Below are positions 1 to 7,067 of a stretch of DNA of 35,765 nucleotides, one piece after another. The notes under the pieces were generated by a model that was not told the origin of the DNA, searched no databases, and worked only from the letters and a program-made list of their open reading frames with translations. How positions within the stretch are numbered: position 1 is the first letter of the stretch; each line of letters begins with the position of its first letter. The stretch lies in NCBI RefSeq assembly GCF_000613245.1, contig NZ_HG964939.1, positions 502,906-538,670 on the forward strand, read 5' to 3'. A program made the position numbers and the translations under genes. Source of the DNA: Mycobacterium asiaticum DSM 44297. GTDB lineage: Bacteria; Actinomycetota; Actinomycetes; Mycobacteriales; Mycobacteriaceae.

Positions 1-771
1 GGGTCACCTCTCGGCGATGCTGGCGGTCACGGGGGTGGCTCCCCACATGATGTACCGCAGGGACGACAGGTCGTACGACTCGAGCTTGGGATGCGAGGCG
101 ATGGCCAGCGCGATAGGTGCCACGGCCATTTCGACTGTGATGCGGTCGCTTTCGATGTGGCGCAGCATCCGGTCGATATCGAAGCGCGGGTGCAGCCTCA
201 ACCAGGCTCCGGTGCGCAACGCGGTGAGGATGTTCAGCAGGCCCAGGATGTGCGACGGCGGGGTGGCGATCTGGATGCGGTCGCGGTCGGTGAGCCGCAA
301 CGCATCGCGCCAGTGCCGCACCGCCGCGGCCAACGAGGCGTGGGTGTGCCGGACCGCCTTCGGCAGCCCGGTGGTGCCGGAGCTGAACACCAGGACCGCG
401 TCGTCGTCCGGCCGTGCGGCGGCGGTCGCCGCTTCCCCGGCAGCGTGCGGCTCGTCCAGGTGCAGCATCGGCATCAGCTGCGCCAGCACCGGATGGTCGC
501 CGACGGCGTCGGCGGGGTCGGTCAGTGCCAACGCGTGCTCGACCTCGCCACGCTTCCAGGCCGGGCTGAGCAGGACCGCTGCCGCGCCGAGGCGCCACAG
601 CGCCTGCACCGCCGCGACGAACTCCGGCCGGTTGGACGCCATCACCGCGACCCGTTGCCCCGGGCCGACCCCTCGTTTGCGCAGGCTGGCGGCCAGTCCG
701 TCGGTCAGCGCGGCGAGCCGAGGCAGGCTGAAGTGCCGATCCTCGAACACGAGCGCGGCCGGCTCGCTCAC
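1..771 (-). CDS. Acyl-CoA synthetase (AMP-binding), partial: N-terminal 255 residues
   Basis: Adenylate-forming enzyme of the ANL superfamily, expected to activate a carboxylic acid with ATP and CoA. The reading frame starts at a GTG ending at 771, with an AGGA-type ribosome site about seven bases upstream, and is cut by the window edge, so the C-terminal catalytic subdomain is not seen. Residues 130-138 read SSGTTGLPK, the phosphate-binding A3 motif of the family. The N-terminal part (GVGPGQRVAVMASNRPEF, about 35-51) is also typical. It is divergent from a ferredoxin gene and close to a CoA-transferase/mutase operon, so a role in the same acid-catabolic pathway is likely. The substrate cannot be read from this fragment. 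Confidence 0.9.
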
Positions 772-820
772 GTTTCGATCCTTCCGGTAGGACGGGCTTG
801 AGAAGATCCTATCGTCCTGT

Positions 821-841
821 GAGAATAGTATTCTCTATACT
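821..841. promoter_or_regulatory. Perfect palindrome plus -10 in the acyl-CoA synthetase/ferredoxin divergent region
   Basis: GAGAATAGTATTCTC (821-835) is a perfect inverted repeat with 7-base arms and a single central base. It is immediately followed by TATACT (836-841), a good -10 for the rightward ferredoxin gene. On the minus strand TACTAT overlaps the palindrome and has TTGCGT 16 bases upstream, a plausible promoter for the acyl-CoA synthetase. A repressor bound here would block both genes. Its size and position resemble TetR/FadR-type operators, but no regulator for it is seen in the window. Confidence 0.5.
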
Positions 842-872
842 GAAGAACGCAACTAGTCCAAGATAGGCGGTC

Positions 873-1153
873 ATGACCGAGCCCGGCACGGTAACCATTC
901 ACCTCGAGCGTAAAAAGTTACGGTGCCGCTGGTTCCCGGCGAAACGCTGCTGCAAAGCGCGCGCCGGGCAGGGCTGGATCCGCCGTTCAACTGCGAGGCC
1001 GGTAACTGCGGAACCTGCATGGCCCGGCTCACCGAAGGCACCGCGACCATGCGGATCAACGACGCGCTCGATGACGACGAGGTCGCCGACGGCTACATAC
1101 TGACGTGCCAGGGCATACCTGACACCACACCGATCACCGTGCAGTACGAGTAG
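873..1153 (+). CDS. [2Fe-2S] ferredoxin, interrupted by a -1 frameshift at an A5 run
   Basis: Plant-type [2Fe-2S] ferredoxin, an electron carrier usually paired with an oxygenase or P450. The cluster motif CEAGNCGTC (C-x4-C-x2-C) and a fourth Cys in YILTCQ are present. The expected N-terminal strand (MTEPGTVTIHLERKK) lies in the frame starting at ATG 873. The rest (VTVPLVPGETLLQ onward) lies in the -1 frame from about 917. The two frames meet at CGT AAA AAG (909-917), where one more A would restore a continuous 93-residue protein. A GTG at 923 could start a shorter 76-residue form, but it lacks a ribosome site and would lose the first beta strand. A homopolymer sequencing error, a real null mutation, or -1 slippage on A-AAG are all possible. 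It is followed 20 bases later by the EthD-like gene. Confidence 0.75.
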
Positions 1154-1173
1154 CCACCAGGGAGGCCGCGAGC

Positions 1174-1482
1174 ATGGCAAAAGGCATCATCTATGTCGAG
1201 ACCTATCCGAGTTCGCCCGACCGCGAACAGGAATACAACACCTGGTATGACGAGATTCATCTTCCCGAACTGGTCGCGGTGGACGGCATCGTTTCAGCTC
1301 GCCGGCTGCGGCCGGTCGACGGGCAGGGGCCTTACGTCGCGCTGTATGAGATCGAGGGCGACGACCTGGCGGCGATCCTGCAGAACATGGGCCGCGCCAA
1401 GCTGACCATGTCCGATGCGCTACAGCTCGACCCGCCGCCGATACCGCGGCTGCTCGAGGTCGTCACCGACTACGCCCCCTAA
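1174..1482 (+). CDS. Small EthD/dimeric alpha-beta barrel-like protein, 102 aa
   Basis: Small cytosolic protein with the pattern of the dimeric alpha-beta barrel (ferredoxin-like) superfamily. The motif YNTWYDEIHLPEL at about residues 22-34 is characteristic of EthD/DUF4286-like proteins, which often accompany degradation genes and may act as small isomerase/lyase-like or ligand-binding proteins. Start ATG 1174 has GGGAGG upstream. It lies 20 bases after the ferredoxin and is probably co-transcribed with it. Its TAA stop overlaps the stop codon of the convergent CoA transferase. The exact reaction is unknown. Confidence 0.8.
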   Translation: MAKGIIYVETYPSSPDREQEYNTWYDEIHLPELVAVDGIVSARRLRPVDGQGPYVALYEIEGDDLAAILQNMGRAKLTMSDALQLDPPPIPRLLEVVTDYAP

Positions 1483-2609
1483 GCGCCCTGAGCGCCCTCG
1501 AGTTTGGGCGGTGGCCGGTAGTCGGGCTGATAACCGGACACGTGAATTGGGCTGCCCACCAGGCGCATATCCCCCGCGGACACCACGACTTCCGGCGTTG
1601 CTTTGAGCGCCTCGGGCAGCGTGCGCACCGCGGCCGCGGGGACTCCGAGCCGACGCAGCCGCCGCTCCCAACTGGCGGCAGTATCGGTGGCCAGCATCGC
1701 GGTGACGACGGCCAGGACCTCGTCGCGGCGGCTCACCCGCTCGGCCATCGTCTCGAATCCGCCGATACCTGCCTCGGTCGCAAACGATCTCCAGAACCCA
1801 TCGTGGGTGATGAACAGCGCCAGGAATCCGTCGGCGGTCGGGAACAGTTGCGCAGGAACGTAATACGAGTGCGCACCGTAGGGCCGGCGCTGCGGCTCGG
1901 TGCCGTCGTTGAGGTACGCGGCGGCGTGGTAATTCAACTGGGAGAACATCACGTCACGCAGCGAGACGTCCACCTGTCCGCCGCTGCCGGAGACGATCTT
2001 GGCCAACAGCCCCAGCGCAGCGCACATTCCGGTGGAATTGTCGGCCGAGGAGTAGCCGGGCAGCGTCGGCGGCCCGTCCGGGTCGCCGGTCAGGGCGGCT
2101 ATGCCGACCCCGGCCTGCACGACGTAGTCGAACGCCGGGTCGTCACCGCCGTCCAGACCGAAGCCGGTGATGGCAACGCAGACGATTTTCTCGTTGTGCC
2201 GGCGCAGCGCTTCGTAGGTGAGTCCCAGGCGCCGGATCGCCGAGGGCTTCAGATTCACCAGCAGCGCATGTGCTCCCGCGACGAGTTCGCCTAGTTTCTG
2301 TTGTCCCGCATCGCTGTTGAGGTCGAGAAAGCGGCTGGACTTGTTGCGGTTGAGGCTGGCGAAGTAGCTGTCACCCACTCCGCGGGATATCTCGCCGCCA
2401 GCCGGTTCGATCTTGGTGACCTCGGCCCCGAGGTCGGCAAGCAGCATCGTGGCGTACGGCCCCGCGAGCATGGTGCCGACTTCCAGAATCCGGATGCCGG
2501 CGAGCGGGCCTTCCCCGCCCTTCCCGCGAGGAGACGTGAGAGCACCCGGCACGCCGTGCGTGTCGGGGCTTTCATTGGGGGCACCGCCCGCTTGCGGGGG
2601 ACTGCTCAC
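1479..2609 (-). CDS. CaiB/BaiF (class III) CoA transferase
   Basis: Family III CoA transferase moving CoA between carboxylic acids via an aspartyl-CoA thioester. The family's characteristic beginning, PLAGIRILEVGTMLAGPYAT, starts at residue 35. The Asp in GYSSADNSTGM (D190) fits the catalytic aspartate position. At 376 residues it has normal length. The GTG start overlaps the LLM oxidoreductase stop by four bases (GTGA), indicating coupled translation as last gene of the mutase operon. Residues 5-34 form a Gly/Pro/Ser-rich extension not expected for the family. A GTG at residue 20 is an alternative start but has no clear ribosome site. The acid substrate is unknown. Confidence 0.9.
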   Translation of the reverse strand: MSSPPQAGGAPNESPDTHGVPGALTSPRGKGGEGPLAGIRILEVGTMLAGPYATMLLADLGAEVTKIEPAGGEISRGVGDSYFASLNRNKSSRFLDLNSDAGQQKLGELVAGAHALLVNLKPSAIRRLGLTYEALRRHNEKIVCVAITGFGLDGGDDPAFDYVVQAGVGIAALTGDPDGPPTLPGYSSADNSTGMCAALGLLAKIVSGSGGQVDVSLRDVMFSQLNYHAAAYLNDGTEPQRRPYGAHSYYVPAQLFPTADGFLALFITHDGFWRSFATEAGIGGFETMAERVSRRDEVLAVVTAMLATDTAASWERRLRRLGVPAAAVRTLPEALKATPEVVVSAGDMRLVGSPIHVSGYQPDYRPPPKLEGAQGA

Positions 2610-3562
2610 CGCAACTCCGCAGCCAGCTCGGCGATCATCTCGCGGGTGCGGCGCTTGGAGGCGATCAGTTCGTCGCGGTTGTCACCAATGGGCAACAAGC
2701 GCACTGACAGGTCGGTGACACCGGCGTCGGCGAAGCGGTGCATCCGAGCCAGGATCCCCGCCTCATCACCGGCGGCACACAGATCCCCGACGTCGCGCGC
2801 GTCGCCGCGTTCGAGCAGTCGCTGGTAATTGGGCGATACCTCGGCCTCACCCAGGATCCGGTTGGCCCGCTCCTTGGCTGCCTCCACTTCCGAAGGCGCA
2901 CAGAGGCATACGGGGATGCCCGCGACGATCCGCGGTGCGGGCCGGCCCGCGTCGGCGGCGGCCTTGGTGATCTTCGGCGCGATGTGCTCACCGATCGCGC
3001 GTTCGTCGGCCATCCACAACACGGTGCCGTCGGCCAGTTCACCGGCAATTTGCAGCATTACCGGCCCGAGCGCGGCGACCAGCACCGGCATCGGGGGGTC
3101 TGCAGCCAGCACGGTCGGATTGTGCACCGTGAACGAATCGTTCTCGACGTCAACCGGTCCCGGTCCCGCGATGGCGGCATTGAGCACCTGCAGATAGTCG
3201 CGGGTGTAGGCGGCCGGCTTCTGATACGGCAACCCGAGCATGTCGCGGATGATCCAGTGATGCGACGGTCCAACCCCCAGCGCCAACCTGCCATCCGCCA
3301 CGGCATGCGTCGAAAGCGCTTGGCGGGCAAGGGCGATGGGATGCTGGGCCTGCAGCGGCACCACCGCGGTGCCCAGTTCGATGCGGCTGCTGTGCGCGGC
3401 CATCAGCGACACCATGGTGAGGCAGTCGAAATCGTCGGGGACCTGCGGCATCCACGCCGTATCCAGGCCGGCGGCTTCGGCCCATTCGATGTCTGCAGCC
3501 AGTTTCGACACCTTGCGGGCCATGTCGCCACGCTCGGCGCCGATCATCACTCCGACGCGCAC
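2606..3562 (-). CDS. LLM-class flavin/F420-dependent oxidoreductase
   Basis: Luciferase-like (LLM) TIM-barrel oxidoreductase, 318 residues, which in mycobacteria commonly uses coenzyme F420 rather than FMN. Family features include an N-terminal MRVGVMIG strand, AEAAGLDTAWMPQ near residues 29-41, a GTAVVPLQAQHPIALARQAL segment at about 64-83, and GRLALGVGPSHHW at about 90-102. Its start lies inside the end of the B12-binding gene (16-base overlap) and its stop overlaps the CoA-transferase start by four bases, so it is the third gene of a tightly coupled operon. It presumably performs a redox step on the acyl-CoA handled by the mutase. Whether F420 or FMN is used cannot be decided here. Confidence 0.88.
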   Translation of the reverse strand: MRVGVMIGAERGDMARKVSKLAADIEWAEAAGLDTAWMPQVPDDFDCLTMVSLMAAHSSRIELGTAVVPLQAQHPIALARQALSTHAVADGRLALGVGPSHHWIIRDMLGLPYQKPAAYTRDYLQVLNAAIAGPGPVDVENDSFTVHNPTVLAADPPMPVLVAALGPVMLQIAGELADGTVLWMADERAIGEHIAPKITKAAADAGRPAPRIVAGIPVCLCAPSEVEAAKERANRILGEAEVSPNYQRLLERGDARDVGDLCAAGDEAGILARMHRFADAGVTDLSVRLLPIGDNRDELIASKRRTREMIAELAAELR

Positions 3563-3972
3563 GGCACCTCCTGGTCGGGTTCGGGTGTGCCGGTCAGCGC
3601 GCGGATATCCCGCACCAGGGTGTCCAGCGAAGTCCCGGTGGGGAACACCGCCGCCGCACCGGCCGAGAGCAGTTTGGGTACGTCGGCGTGCGGGATGGTG
3701 CCGCCGACCACCACGGCAATATCGCCGGCGTCGGCCTGGCGCAGGGCCTCGATGGTGCGTGCGGTGAGCGTCAGGTGCGCTCCGGACAGGATGCTCAGCC
3801 CGACCACAGCGACGTCTTCCTGCACCGCGATCGACGCGATGTCCTCGATGCGCTGACGAATGCCGGTGTAGATGACCTCGAAGCCGGCGTCCCGCAGGGT
3901 GCGGGCGACGATCTTGGCGCCGCGATCATGCCCGTCCAGGCCCGGCTTGGCGACCAGGATGCGCGCCGCCAT
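3547..3972 (-). CDS. Cobalamin-binding subunit of acyl-CoA mutase, 141 aa
   Basis: Stand-alone B12-binding Rossmann domain of a split methylmalonyl-CoA-mutase-type enzyme. LDGHDRG (about residues 12-18) contains the DxHxxG signature in which His replaces dimethylbenzimidazole as lower cobalt ligand. GLSILSGAHL and VVVGGTIP are the other cobalamin-contacting loops. Its size matches the small subunits of two-gene mutases such as IcmB or archaeal MCM. It starts one base after the large-subunit stop and overlaps the LLM gene by 16 bases. It should pair with the large subunit immediately upstream. Confidence 0.93.
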   Translation of the reverse strand: MAARILVAKPGLDGHDRGAKIVARTLRDAGFEVIYTGIRQRIEDIASIAVQEDVAVVGLSILSGAHLTLTARTIEALRQADAGDIAVVVGGTIPHADVPKLLSAGAAAVFPTGTSLDTLVRDIRALTGTPEPDQEVPCASE

Positions 3973-5550
3973 CTAGAACACCACCGGCTGCTGGAACTCG
4001 CCCCACACCGCCTTGAGCGCGGATACCATCTCCCCCACCGTGCAGTAGGCGTTGGCGCAGTCGATCAGCTTGTGCATCAGGTTGTCCGTCCCCTCGGCGC
4101 TGCGCGACAACGCGGCGAGTGCGGATTCCACCGCGGCGCTGTCCCTTTCGGCCTTCACCTTGGACAGGCGCTTGAGCTGAAGATCGCGCCCCTCGGCGTC
4201 GAGTTCGTAGGTGACGACATCGGGTTCGGGCTCTTGCGAGACGAACCTGTTGACCCCGACGACCGGGCGCGCGCCCGACTCGATGTCCTGATGGACCCGG
4301 TACGCCTCGTCGGCGATCAGGCCTTGCAGGTAGCCGTCCTCGATCGCGCTGACCATGCCGCCGTGCTGTTCGAGGTCGGCCATGATCTCGATGATGCGAG
4401 CCTCGGTGGCGTCGGTGAGCGCCTCGACAAAGTAGGAGCCACCCAACGGGTCCGCGACCTGCGTCACGCCGGTTTCGTAAGCGAGGATCTGCTGGGTGCG
4501 CAGCGCCAGCGTGGTGGACTCCTCGGTGGGCAGGGCGAACGGCTCGTCCCACGCCGCGGTGAACATCGACTGCACGCCGCCCAGCACTGCCGCCATCGCC
4601 TCGTAGGCCACGCGCACCACGTTGTTCTGCGCCTGTGGCGCATACAGCGACGCACCGCCACACACACAGCCGAACCGGAACATCGACGCCTTGTCCTTTG
4701 TGGAGCCGTAGCGCTCCCGCACGATGGTGGCCCAGCGACGCCGTCCCGCACGGTATTTGGCGACCTCCTCGAAGAAATCGCCGTGCGTGTAGAAGAAGAA
4801 AGAGATCTGCGGCGCGAATTCATCGATGGTCATCCGGCCGCGTTCGACGACCGTGTCGCAATAAGTGACGCCGTCGGCCAACGTGAACGCCATTTCCTGC
4901 ACCGCCGTGGCACCGGCATCCCGAAAGTGTGCCCCCGCCACCGAGATCGCGTTGAACCTCGGCACTTCGGCCGCGCAGAACTCGATCGTGTCGGCGATCA
5001 GTCGCAGTGACGGTTCGGGCGGCCAGATCCAGGTTCCCCGCGACGCGTATTCCTTGAGGATGTCGTTCTGGATGGTGCCGGTGAGCTTGGCACGCGGGAT
5101 CCCTTTGCGTTCGGCCGCCGCCACGTAGAACGCCAGCAGAATCGCCGCCGTGCCGTTGATGGTCATGCTGGTGCTCAGCTTGTCCAGCGGGATGCCGTCG
5201 AACAGGATCTCGAAGTCGGCCAGCGTGTCCACCGCGACGCCGACGCGGCCGACTTCTTCTCCGAAGTCGGGGTCGTCGGAGTCGTACCCGCACTGGGTCG
5301 GCAGGTCGAGCGCGACCGACAGACCGGTACCGCCCTGCTCGAGCAGGTAGCGGTAGCGGCGGTTGGACTCCTCCGCGGTGCCGAAACCGGAGTACTGCCG
5401 GAAGGTCCACAACTTGCCGCGGTATCCCGAGGCGAAGTTGCCCCGGGTGAACGGGAATTCCCCCGGCGGTGGTGGCTCGGAAGGTCGGTCCGCCGGTCCA
5501 TACACCGGCGCGAGCGGTATGCCCGACGGGGTCTGGGCTGCGTTATCCAT
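3973..5550 (-). CDS. B12-dependent acyl-CoA mutase, large (substrate-binding) subunit
   Basis: Radical TIM-barrel subunit of a methylmalonyl-CoA-mutase-like enzyme, 525 residues, rearranging the carbon skeleton of an acyl-CoA. Key positions can be aligned by spacing with MCM. Y53 in RQYSGFG corresponds to Tyr89, R171 in YASRGTW to Arg207 and H208 in AGAHFRDAG to His244. Tyr plus Arg points to a substrate bearing a free carboxylate, unlike isobutyryl-CoA mutase (Phe/Gln). However, the residue before the His is Ala instead of the Tyr of GYH in MCM, suggesting a roomier pocket. Start ATG 5550 was chosen because upstream codons in frame read as non-coding and a -35/-10 pair ends eight bases before it. 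It is first gene of the operon with the B12 subunit, LLM oxidoreductase and CoA transferase. Confidence 0.92.
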   Translation of the reverse strand: MDNAAQTPSGIPLAPVYGPADRPSEPPPPGEFPFTRGNFASGYRGKLWTFRQYSGFGTAEESNRRYRYLLEQGGTGLSVALDLPTQCGYDSDDPDFGEEVGRVGVAVDTLADFEILFDGIPLDKLSTSMTINGTAAILLAFYVAAAERKGIPRAKLTGTIQNDILKEYASRGTWIWPPEPSLRLIADTIEFCAAEVPRFNAISVAGAHFRDAGATAVQEMAFTLADGVTYCDTVVERGRMTIDEFAPQISFFFYTHGDFFEEVAKYRAGRRRWATIVRERYGSTKDKASMFRFGCVCGGASLYAPQAQNNVVRVAYEAMAAVLGGVQSMFTAAWDEPFALPTEESTTLALRTQQILAYETGVTQVADPLGGSYFVEALTDATEARIIEIMADLEQHGGMVSAIEDGYLQGLIADEAYRVHQDIESGARPVVGVNRFVSQEPEPDVVTYELDAEGRDLQLKRLSKVKAERDSAAVESALAALSRSAEGTDNLMHKLIDCANAYCTVGEMVSALKAVWGEFQQPVVF

Positions 5551-5558
5551 CAGTGCAT

Positions 5559-5593
5559 AACGTACTTGCAAAAAAAGAGAATGCCAATACCAT
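5559..5593. promoter_or_regulatory. Overlapping divergent promoters between the mutase operon and the repeat-protein gene
   Basis: Minus strand: TTGGCA (5587-5582) and TACGTT (5564-5559) spaced by 17, with the -10 ending eight bases before the mutase ATG, so the transcript would be leaderless or nearly so. Plus strand: TTGCAA (5566-5571) and TACCAT (5588-5593) spaced by 16, giving a leader of about 50 bases for the repeat-protein gene. The two promoters occupy the same 35 bases, so polymerase binding would be mutually exclusive. Confidence 0.5.
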
Positions 5594-5651
5594 AGTGTTG
5601 ACCTGGTGAAACGGGGTATCCAGCGAGCCGCTTTTACCGCAGAATGCCGCC

Positions 5652-6050
5652 ATGACTGACGACTTGCCACGCCGAAGCGCCGGTAGCCTACCGAGGGTGA
5701 GTGGGCTACTGCGTTGGCAGCGGCGTGAGGCCGAGCGGGCACTGTTCGGGCTGGTCGACACGATCGTGGGTGACAGCATCAGCCTGGAGCGGATCGTGCG
5801 GCGGATAAATATCAACGCCATCATTGCCCGTCTCGATATCGCCGAGATCGTTTCGCGGCTCGACATTGACGCCCTGATGGCTCGCATCGACATCAACGCG
5901 ATCATCGCCCGCATCGACATCGACGCCATTGTGGCGCGCATTGATTTGGACGCCATCATCGCGCGTCTCGACATGAATGAAGTGATAGCCCGGGTGGACC
6001 GGGAGAGCCTGAGCGCCCGAATAGCCGATGGCGATTCATCCACGCCCTGA
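5652..6050 (+). CDS. Nonapeptide-repeat protein of unknown function, 132 aa
   Basis: No recognised enzyme domain. Residues 53-124 consist of eight consecutive nine-residue repeats with consensus D-[IL]-[DN]-A-I-[IV]-A-R-[IL] (for example DINAIIARI, DIDAIVARI), preceded by a degenerate copy at 44-52. Hydrophobic residues, an acidic residue and an invariant Arg recur at fixed phase, so the segment probably forms a regular amphipathic rod or solenoid, or a surface-lying helix. A basic stretch (RWQRREAERALFGLVDTIVG, 21-40) precedes it. Similar DINAVVARV-type repeats occur in other actinobacterial proteins, some of them membrane (RDD-type) proteins, but no function is known to me. Start ATG 5652 lacks a strong ribosome site. 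Confidence 0.75.
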   Translation: MTDDLPRRSAGSLPRVSGLLRWQRREAERALFGLVDTIVGDSISLERIVRRININAIIARLDIAEIVSRLDIDALMARIDINAIIARIDIDAIVARIDLDAIIARLDMNEVIARVDRESLSARIADGDSSTP

Positions 6051-6333
6051 ATAGCCTGTGCGGCAGCACATTCGAATCCAAGAATGTGACGATGCGCACA
6101 ACAGCAAATCCGGGACAATTCGCCGAGCCGCTGACCGGCACCACCGGTTAAGTGCATAAACAGCGCAAAACGACCCGCGTTCGGCTTCGCTGCGGCATTC
6201 GCCCGGGCTGCACCTGTCTAATCGCTGAATTACGATCACAACGCACCTGGTGCGCAACCGGTGCGGAACAAATCGCCCCGCCACCAGGTTCTATCGGCGG
6301 ACCCCTGGAAATGACTGACGAAAAGAGCCGACC
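6051..6333. other. 283-base intergenic region, no gene recognised
   Basis: Between the repeat protein and the cutinase there is no frame with convincing coding character. It contains a short inverted repeat ACCGGcaccACCGGT-like near 6136-6149. The only long frame across it on the minus strand is a shadow of the repetitive gene. It presumably carries the cutinase promoter, but I see no clear -35/-10 pair. Confidence 0.4.
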
Positions 6334-7065
6334 TTGCGCCGCACCGGATCCCCCACCCTGTCATTTCCGCGAGTGGCGCCATTGTTGGCCGCGGCGCTCC
6401 TGTCCATGCTGGCACTGATGGCCGCTCCGCAACGCGTTCTCGCGCACGCCGGGGCCGATCCCGGCTGTCCGGATGTCGATGTGGTGTTTGCCCGCGGGAC
6501 CTTCGAAGCCCCTGGCATCGGCGCTACCGGGCAGGCTTTCGTCGATGCGCTCAATGCCCGCCTGGTCGGCAAGAACGTCGCCGTTGACCCGGTCAACTAC
6601 CCGGCCTCGTTGGACTTCAACCGGGCGGTCGACGGGGTGGCCGACGCCAGCTCAAAGGTCGAGGCCACCGCCGCGAACTGCCCGAACACCAAAATCGTGC
6701 TGGGCGGATACTCTCAGGGCGCAGCCGTTGCCGCATACACGACTTCGGATTCCGTTCCCGACGGTGTCGCCCTGCCCGACGGAGTGACCGGACCGATGCC
6801 GCCGGCCGTGGCTTCCAAGGTCGCGGCGGTGGTGTTGTTCGCACCGCCGTCGGATTGGTTCCTGCACCTCGTCGACCGCAGCGCCCCGCCCATCAACATC
6901 GGTTCGCTCTACGCGGCGAAGACACTGCAACTCTGCGTCGACGGGGATCCGGTGTGCTCCCCCGGCGGACGCGATCGTGCCGCGCACAGCACCTACCGTG
7001 ACAACGGAATGGCAAACCAGGCCGCCGACTACGCCCGCAACGCCATCGTCGCGCACGGCGGCTGA
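6334..7065 (+). CDS. Secreted cutinase-family serine esterase
   Basis: Cutinase/CFP21-type alpha-beta hydrolase acting on ester bonds of lipids outside the cytoplasm. An N-terminal signal peptide (about residues 1-38, hydrophobic APLLAAALLSMLALMAA, cleavage after VLAHA) precedes the mature domain beginning CPDVDVVFARGT. The nucleophile lies in GGYSQGA (S127), a catalytic Asp in the CVDGDPVC segment and the His in AAHSTYRDNG. Paired Cys residues match the cutinase disulfides. The length of 243 residues is usual. The frame starts at TTG 6334 with a weak AAGAG upstream; no better in-frame start precedes the signal peptide. It ends three bases before the convergent methyltransferase stop. Confidence 0.92.
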   Translation: MRRTGSPTLSFPRVAPLLAAALLSMLALMAAPQRVLAHAGADPGCPDVDVVFARGTFEAPGIGATGQAFVDALNARLVGKNVAVDPVNYPASLDFNRAVDGVADASSKVEATAANCPNTKIVLGGYSQGAAVAAYTTSDSVPDGVALPDGVTGPMPPAVASKVAAVVLFAPPSDWFLHLVDRSAPPINIGSLYAAKTLQLCVDGDPVCSPGGRDRAAHSTYRDNGMANQAADYARNAIVAHGG

Positions 7066-7067
7066 CG

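Noticed and set aside
1479..1482. Overlapping convergent stop codons as a regulatory feature
   Set aside because: Tail-to-tail overlap of three bases is common in compact genomes, and no hairpin is evident.
3973..5742. 589-residue mutase large subunit
   Set aside because: The first 64 residues look non-coding and run through the promoter and into the divergent gene; ATG 5550 fits family length.
5808..6023. Tandem DNA repeat that might be a CRISPR or VNTR
   Set aside because: The 27-base units are in frame, vary mostly at synonymous or conservative positions and have no spacers, so this is protein-level repetition.
5543..6157. 204-codon minus-strand frame with Met/Ser/Arg repeats
   Set aside because: Its repeats are the complement of the nonapeptide-repeat gene, which has the better composition and a promoter.
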